Source: Fibrobacteria bacterium AD312 (GTDB lineage: Bacteria; Fibrobacterota; Fibrobacteria; Fibrobacterales; Fibrobacteraceae). Taken from it: a stretch of DNA of 64,000 nucleotides. A model generated the notes under the pieces. It ran no database searches and had not been told where the DNA came from. It worked only from the letters and a program-made list of their open reading frames with translations. Location of the stretch: NCBI GenBank assembly GCA_001462345.1, contig LIUM01000008.1, forward strand, positions 1 to 64,000, written 5' to 3'. Both the position numbers and the translations under genes were made by a program. Positions 59,579 through 64,000 of this stretch are shown here, one piece after another (positions within the stretch are counted from its first letter, which is position 1; every line of letters starts with the position of its first letter).

Positions 59579-61810
59579 GTGACGACTCATACTAGTTTCA
59601 TCAAATCAGCAGCCCTCGGGCTCACTTTCGTCAGCACTCTAGCTGCCTCTCCAATGTATTCTCCACATAAATACCAACAAAACGATTGGTTTGGAGAATT
59701 CGGTGGAAATACTTCAATGTATGTTAATCCGGCTGGCATTGCAGAGACAGATCAATTAGAAGTAAGTATTGGATTCTTCAGCACTATTAGTGGAGAAGCT
59801 AGTCAGGAATATGTATCCATGACATATCCAATCGACTACAAGCACACGTTAGGCTTTTCATTCTTTGAAAATGGTGCTACGGTTGACGGAAACCATTCCT
59901 ACGTCGAAAACACTCTCATGATTGGTTATGCTTATAACCTATTTCATGTGTTAGCTCTTGGTGTAGATGTTTCGATTCTTCAAGTGGATCAATTTGGAAG
60001 CAATCAGCAATTTACTCTAGGTGCCGATATCGGTCTTAGTTGGAATCCAATTGCTAACTCTAAATTTGGTTTTTTACAAATTGGACTTGCTGTTCAAAAC
60101 GTACTTCAACCTGCCATTAGCACTAAAGAATCTTCCGATGGCTATGCTTTCATTTTAATGACAGAAGAAGATGCTTATAAAATTCCGATGAATTTAAACT
60201 TCTCGGTGTTTTATCGTGGTTTGAATCGTATGCTTGAAGCCAAAGCTGAAGTGTCTGTGATTGATCTTGTTCACGATAAAGAAGAAGGTGGTAAAGGTCA
60301 AAATATTGAGACGAGCTTTACTTTAACTTACTACTTAAGTCCATTCTTGGGCGTTCGTGTTCGCTTTACAAAAGAAGGTTATCCTGTTGCAGGCGCTACT
60401 GTTAACGTGAAGGATCTAAAAATCTTTAAGTATTTAGCATTAGATCTCGAAATGTCTCATGATGATATCTATGAGCAAAAGAACAGAGGGTTTATTTGGG
60501 CTGTCAAGTTAACGACTCGCTTTGGTAATACACGTGAAGAGAAAATCGGTGAAGAACGTTATCGTCGTCTGAAAATTGAACCTGAAAATGATTATCGTGC
60601 AGCTATGCGCTTGTACTTGAATCGTCAGTTCCTCGAAGCAGCATATGCTTTCGGAAAGGTTCAAACAAAGTACCCTGCGTTCCACTTAGTGGACCAAGCC
60701 GCTTTCTACAAAGCAAAGTCTTTTGAAAACTTGCGTATGCATAAAGCCGCAAAATCAATTTATGAAGATGCTATCAAACGCTATCCTCAGTCTGATCAGC
60801 GCGCTAAATACCACTTCCAGCTTATGAATATTGACTATAAAGAAGGCAAGTTCAGTGAAGCTATTGTTAAGTATCAAGGTATTGCACAACGTTTCGGTGA
60901 AAGCGATGTGAAAGCCGATGCAGACTATATTGCCGGTCAGATTAAGTTTGAACAAGGTTTATATCAAGAAGCAGTTGACTTGTTAGCTTCTATTCTTCCA
61001 GGTAATGCGAACTATTTCTATGCTCGTTATACAATGGGTATTGCTTATAGCCGTATGAGTAAGTGGGATGAAGCAGAGAACTGTTTCCGTGATATCACAG
61101 AACAACCTTCATCAAACCAATCAGAAAAAGACCTTCAAGATGCAGCTCGTGTGAAATTAGGTCATATCTTCTTCTCTGGAGAAAATGCAAACATTGCTGA
61201 AGCCGCTCGTTTGTACGGTCAAGTAAAGTCAACTTCTCCTGTTTATGATGAAGCAATGCTTGGTGTGGCATGGGCATTTATTAAGGTTAATAAGCCAGAT
61301 GAGGCTATTAAACCAGCTCAATGGATTATTGCTAATTTGCCTAACTCTTTCTTGATTTCAGAAGCATATCTTGTTGAAGGATACTGCCACTTTATGAAGA
61401 AAGATTATAAACGTGCAGAGACATCTCTTCGTCAAGCTGAAAAGCTAACTGAACAACCAGTAGTTTCTATGACTGCTCGTGATAGTGCTCGTAAAGCTTA
61501 TGAAGATATGTCTGAAGAATTTGAAAGTGTTCAACAGCAGGCTTTGGATCTTGCCCGTCAATTGCCAACACCTCGTGTGCAAAAGAAACGAGATGCATTG
61601 AAGCCTACTTTTGATAAAGCAAATAAGTCAATTGAAGATTATGCGTCATTTATGCAAAAGTCGATTCAAAGTGATCGCTTTGAGGCGAACCGAAAAAGAA
61701 TCTTAGATGATGCAGGCTTTACTCTTGCTACTGTGAAGACGAAAATGAATCAGGGTGGTGGAAAAGCGGTTCAAGAACTTGAAGAATTGGACGATTTAGA
61801 CCTGGAGTAA
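59579..61810 (+). CDS. barrel-plus-TPR outer-envelope protein
   Basis: This 743-residue protein is read from GTG 59579, 8 bases after GGAG. After a signal, residues of about 30-330 resemble a PorV/FadL-type barrel: GGNTSMYVNPAGIAETDQLE, then strands such as YKHTLGFSFFENGAT. The GxxAxxxNPAGxA-like start is characteristic. From 340 to 640 come TPR units (AMRLYLNRQFLEAAYAFGKV, AIVKYQGIAQRF, YARYTMGIAYSRMSKWDEAE). The C-terminus is a coiled-coil-like Gln/Lys segment with an acidic end (ELEELDDLDLE). It is cotranscribed with the OmpA gene and the next TPR gene. Scaffold and secretion roles are both possible; none is proven. Confidence 0.83.
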   Translation: MTTHTSFIKSAALGLTFVSTLAASPMYSPHKYQQNDWFGEFGGNTSMYVNPAGIAETDQLEVSIGFFSTISGEASQEYVSMTYPIDYKHTLGFSFFENGATVDGNHSYVENTLMIGYAYNLFHVLALGVDVSILQVDQFGSNQQFTLGADIGLSWNPIANSKFGFLQIGLAVQNVLQPAISTKESSDGYAFILMTEEDAYKIPMNLNFSVFYRGLNRMLEAKAEVSVIDLVHDKEEGGKGQNIETSFTLTYYLSPFLGVRVRFTKEGYPVAGATVNVKDLKIFKYLALDLEMSHDDIYEQKNRGFIWAVKLTTRFGNTREEKIGEERYRRLKIEPENDYRAAMRLYLNRQFLEAAYAFGKVQTKYPAFHLVDQAAFYKAKSFENLRMHKAAKSIYEDAIKRYPQSDQRAKYHFQLMNIDYKEGKFSEAIVKYQGIAQRFGESDVKADADYIAGQIKFEQGLYQEAVDLLASILPGNANYFYARYTMGIAYSRMSKWDEAENCFRDITEQPSSNQSEKDLQDAARVKLGHIFFSGENANIAEAARLYGQVKSTSPVYDEAMLGVAWAFIKVNKPDEAIKPAQWIIANLPNSFLISEAYLVEGYCHFMKKDYKRAETSLRQAEKLTEQPVVSMTARDSARKAYEDMSEEFESVQQQALDLARQLPTPRVQKKRDALKPTFDKANKSIEDYASFMQKSIQSDRFEANRKRILDDAGFTLATVKTKMNQGGGKAVQELEELDDLDLE

Positions 61811-61861
61811 TATCCGGGTCTCCCCGTTTTAAAAGTTTATTAATAGGTGGATAAAAAAAAG

Positions 61862-64000
61862 ATGAAAAGATTATTGGTCCTTTGCCTAGCATTATTAACC
61901 TTTGTTGGTGTAACATATGCTGATCCTTGTAAGGATAAAACAAACGAAGCAAAAAATTTATTTACAAAATGCAAGAGCATGAAAAAAGGCTCCTCTGAGT
62001 ATAAACAATGCGCTAGTTCCTATAAATTGTTAAAAAATCAAGCTGCTCAAGCATGTCGCTCAGGTGGTATTGATGAAAAGGGAATGGAAGATGCCATTAC
62101 TCAGTGGGAAAAACAAGTTAACAATTGTAAAGGGAAACAAAGCTCTCGTTGTGCTAGTGCTTTACAACAATTAGGGCATTATCAATATCAACTTGAAGAA
62201 AAGTTATTTTTAGATAAGCTTGCTAAATATGAAGACGATGCTGCTTGGTGTGCTGACCGTGATAATGAGCCTGCTAAGTGTAAGTCTTTAGGTGAACCAC
62301 CTAAGCCAGACCATCTTAAATCTTTAGGTTATTTCTTAGAATATATTGATAAATATCCAAAAGAAGCAAGAACTCCTAACGTAATGTATCAGGCTTCTTT
62401 TGTGCTTGAATCAAATGGAGATGAAGAAAAAGCTTTCCGCCTTCGTGAACAGCTTGTTAAAAACTTTCCTGATAATGGTTTAGTTCCAAAAGCATGGTTA
62501 CGTATTGCTGAATATCATTTTATGAATCGTAAATTCCGTGATGCTATTTCTGCATATAAGAAAGTGACTGGTTTTGAAAACCTAACAGGTAAAGAAGCCG
62601 CTCTTGCTATGTATCATTTGGCTGAATCTTACTATAACATTGCTGAATATGAGACTGCGGCTATTAAGTATTATGATTATATAATAGGTGCTGATAAAGG
62701 CAAATATCCAAATGACTTACGTCAAGAAGCTATGGACTTTATGGCGGCATCATTCTCTGATTTGGATGATGGTGTGCGTGTTGCAGCCAAATTCTTGAAA
62801 GACAAAAAAATTCCTTTTAAGGATTCTGTATATTACCGTATTGGTATGAAGAACAAGGACCATGACCGTAACGAAGAAGCGGTTCAATCTTTTAAGTATT
62901 TGTTAGATATTAATCCAAATTATGTTGATGCACCTTTAGCTGATATTGCTATGGTTGAAATATTAATTGTTCAACAAAAATTTGATGAAGCTCAAGAACA
63001 AAGATATCGTGTAGTCAAACGCTATGACAAGAATTCTTCATGGTATAAAACAAATCAAAAATATTCTGAATCAGTGAAAAATGCAGAAAATGCAATTCGT
63101 TCTGCAATGCTTGATATTCCTCAATTCCATCATGCTCGTGCAGCAAAACTTTGGAAAGAAGGTGATCTTGAGGGTGCAAAGAAAGAGTATGGTAATGCTA
63201 TTCAGAATTACAGCGCTTTCTTAAAGCGTTATGCAAAAGAACCATCTTGGGATGAATATAAGGTTCATATTAACCTTGCTTTAGTTTATCAAGAAATGGG
63301 ACAACCTTCTAAAGCAGCTCAAATGTTTAACTGGATTGTGGATTCGGATACGGCACGTTATGGTCGTCGTCCAATGGGATCTGCTGCACTCTTGAAAAAA
63401 GAAGAGGCTGGTTATAATGCTGTTCTTATGATGGACCAAGCTCGTGAAACAGCTAAAAAAGAAAAAGCTGGTGATGATCCAGTGAAAGCATATAGCTTGC
63501 CAGAGACAAAAGCATATTTTGATCAAGTGGCGAAATACATGGCCAAGTTTGGTTCACAGAAAGAAGCTGCTGAATTAGCTTATAACGCTGCTATTGTTCA
63601 TTATCAGGCTAAACAGTATAAGGTTGCAGTTGATGTTTTACGTAAATTACGTGTAGATTATCCAAAGCATCAATACATTCTCTTAATCAGTCGTATGCTT
63701 GCTCAGTCTTTATTAGAAGCTGGTCAATTGGATGATTCTCAAAAAGAATTTGAATGGCTATTCAAACAATATGCTACTGTGAAAGAAACAAGAAATGATT
63801 CTATGGCTAAGGAAATCGAGAAGGCGATTGCCGCTGTTCTTTTCCAAAAAGCAGAAAAATCTGTTAAAACAGGACAACATGAAGTAGGTGCAAAAGCATA
63901 TTTAGACCTTGTTAAACGTTATCCTCAAGCTGATTTTGCTGATAAGGCTGTTTTCGAAGCGGCTATCGCTTATGAAAATGCAAATAAGTTTACTTTAGCA
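61862..64000 (+). CDS. large TPR-repeat periplasmic protein, partial at the window end
   Basis: From ATG 61862 the frame stays open for 713 codons to the edge. A signal peptide (MKRLLVLCLALLTFVGVTYA) is followed by a Cys-rich stretch (residues 22-105 with about eight Cys) and then many helical TPR-like pairs: ALAMYHLAESYYNIAEYETAA near 240, AAELAYNAAIVHYQAKQYKVAVD near 570. The frame continues beyond 64000. It follows the barrel/TPR gene by 51 bases and is probably in the same operon. Such long TPR proteins scaffold envelope complexes in gliding bacteria and Fibrobacter, but the function is not known here. Confidence 0.87.
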   Translation, partial: MKRLLVLCLALLTFVGVTYADPCKDKTNEAKNLFTKCKSMKKGSSEYKQCASSYKLLKNQAAQACRSGGIDEKGMEDAITQWEKQVNNCKGKQSSRCASALQQLGHYQYQLEEKLFLDKLAKYEDDAAWCADRDNEPAKCKSLGEPPKPDHLKSLGYFLEYIDKYPKEARTPNVMYQASFVLESNGDEEKAFRLREQLVKNFPDNGLVPKAWLRIAEYHFMNRKFRDAISAYKKVTGFENLTGKEAALAMYHLAESYYNIAEYETAAIKYYDYIIGADKGKYPNDLRQEAMDFMAASFSDLDDGVRVAAKFLKDKKIPFKDSVYYRIGMKNKDHDRNEEAVQSFKYLLDINPNYVDAPLADIAMVEILIVQQKFDEAQEQRYRVVKRYDKNSSWYKTNQKYSESVKNAENAIRSAMLDIPQFHHARAAKLWKEGDLEGAKKEYGNAIQNYSAFLKRYAKEPSWDEYKVHINLALVYQEMGQPSKAAQMFNWIVDSDTARYGRRPMGSAALLKKEEAGYNAVLMMDQARETAKKEKAGDDPVKAYSLPETKAYFDQVAKYMAKFGSQKEAAELAYNAAIVHYQAKQYKVAVDVLRKLRVDYPKHQYILLISRMLAQSLLEAGQLDDSQKEFEWLFKQYATVKETRNDSMAKEIEKAIAAVLFQKAEKSVKTGQHEVGAKAYLDLVKRYPQADFADKAVFEAAIAYENANKFTLA

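Overview
The window looks like chromosome from a Gram-negative, AT-rich bacterium of the Fibrobacterota (Fibrobacter or a close relative). This placement is an inference from several traits: serine-rich lipoproteins; a secreted GH43 enzyme with CBM6 and a type IX-secretion-like C-terminal domain; OmpA, barrel and TPR envelope proteins; and the futalosine (MqnB/MqnD) menaquinone route. No 16S gene is present to confirm it.

Region 1 (1-19936) is a surface polysaccharide locus. It holds a GT32, several GT4 and one GT2 glycosyltransferases, the ABC exporter pair wzt (5243-6502) and wzm (11104-11949), and a GT-C-like membrane protein followed by a shortened alkaline-phosphatase-superfamily membrane protein. 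It ends with an oxidoreductase, an ATP-grasp enzyme and the aminotransferase WecE. The locus is mosaic. Its first 5.3 kb are very AT-rich. Base composition changes inside wzt between the ATPase and the cargo-binding tail. wzm and wzt are separated by two opposite-strand genes: a secreted GH43 and a lipoprotein joining collagen-like repeats to a histidine-phosphatase domain. An orphan HipB-like repressor and IS-like direct repeats lie among the glycosyltransferases. A gene-free stretch at 15005-16418 consists of nested inverted and direct repeats.

Region 2 (20126-37988) is mostly core genome: a TraB-family protein, cmk-rpsA, a metal-sensing ArsR regulator with a cysteine-rich permease, coaBC, a UDG-like protein, dnaB and mlaEF. 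Next come two paralogous serine-rich lipoproteins showing gene conversion, a beta-barrel/SppA fusion, a CorC-like protein and a small membrane protein.

Region 3 (38258-57486) is housekeeping. rplM-rpsI is followed by the classical rpsB-tsf-pyrH-frr-uppS-cdsA-dxr-rseP run and then purD-purE. Two envelope proteins, tRNA-Arg(CCG), rimO, a SPOR lipoprotein, rpsU, a YqeY-like protein, tyrS, a PfkB-family sugar kinase and mqnB-mqnD follow. rpsI has no ATG, GTG or TTG at its N-terminus. An ATC codon lies at ideal distance from a perfect GGAGG, so a non-canonical start is the best reading.

Region 4 (57645-64000) begins with a histone H1-like small protein. It continues with what looks like an envelope operon: an OmpA-family protein with a beta-helix head, a barrel-plus-TPR protein, and a large TPR protein that runs off the window.

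The strongest candidates for something undescribed are the 1.4-kb palindrome and repeat array at 15-16.4 kb, the apparent AUC-initiated rpsI, the collagen-like/histidine-phosphatase lipoprotein, and the gene-converting lipoprotein pair. None is proven from sequence alone.
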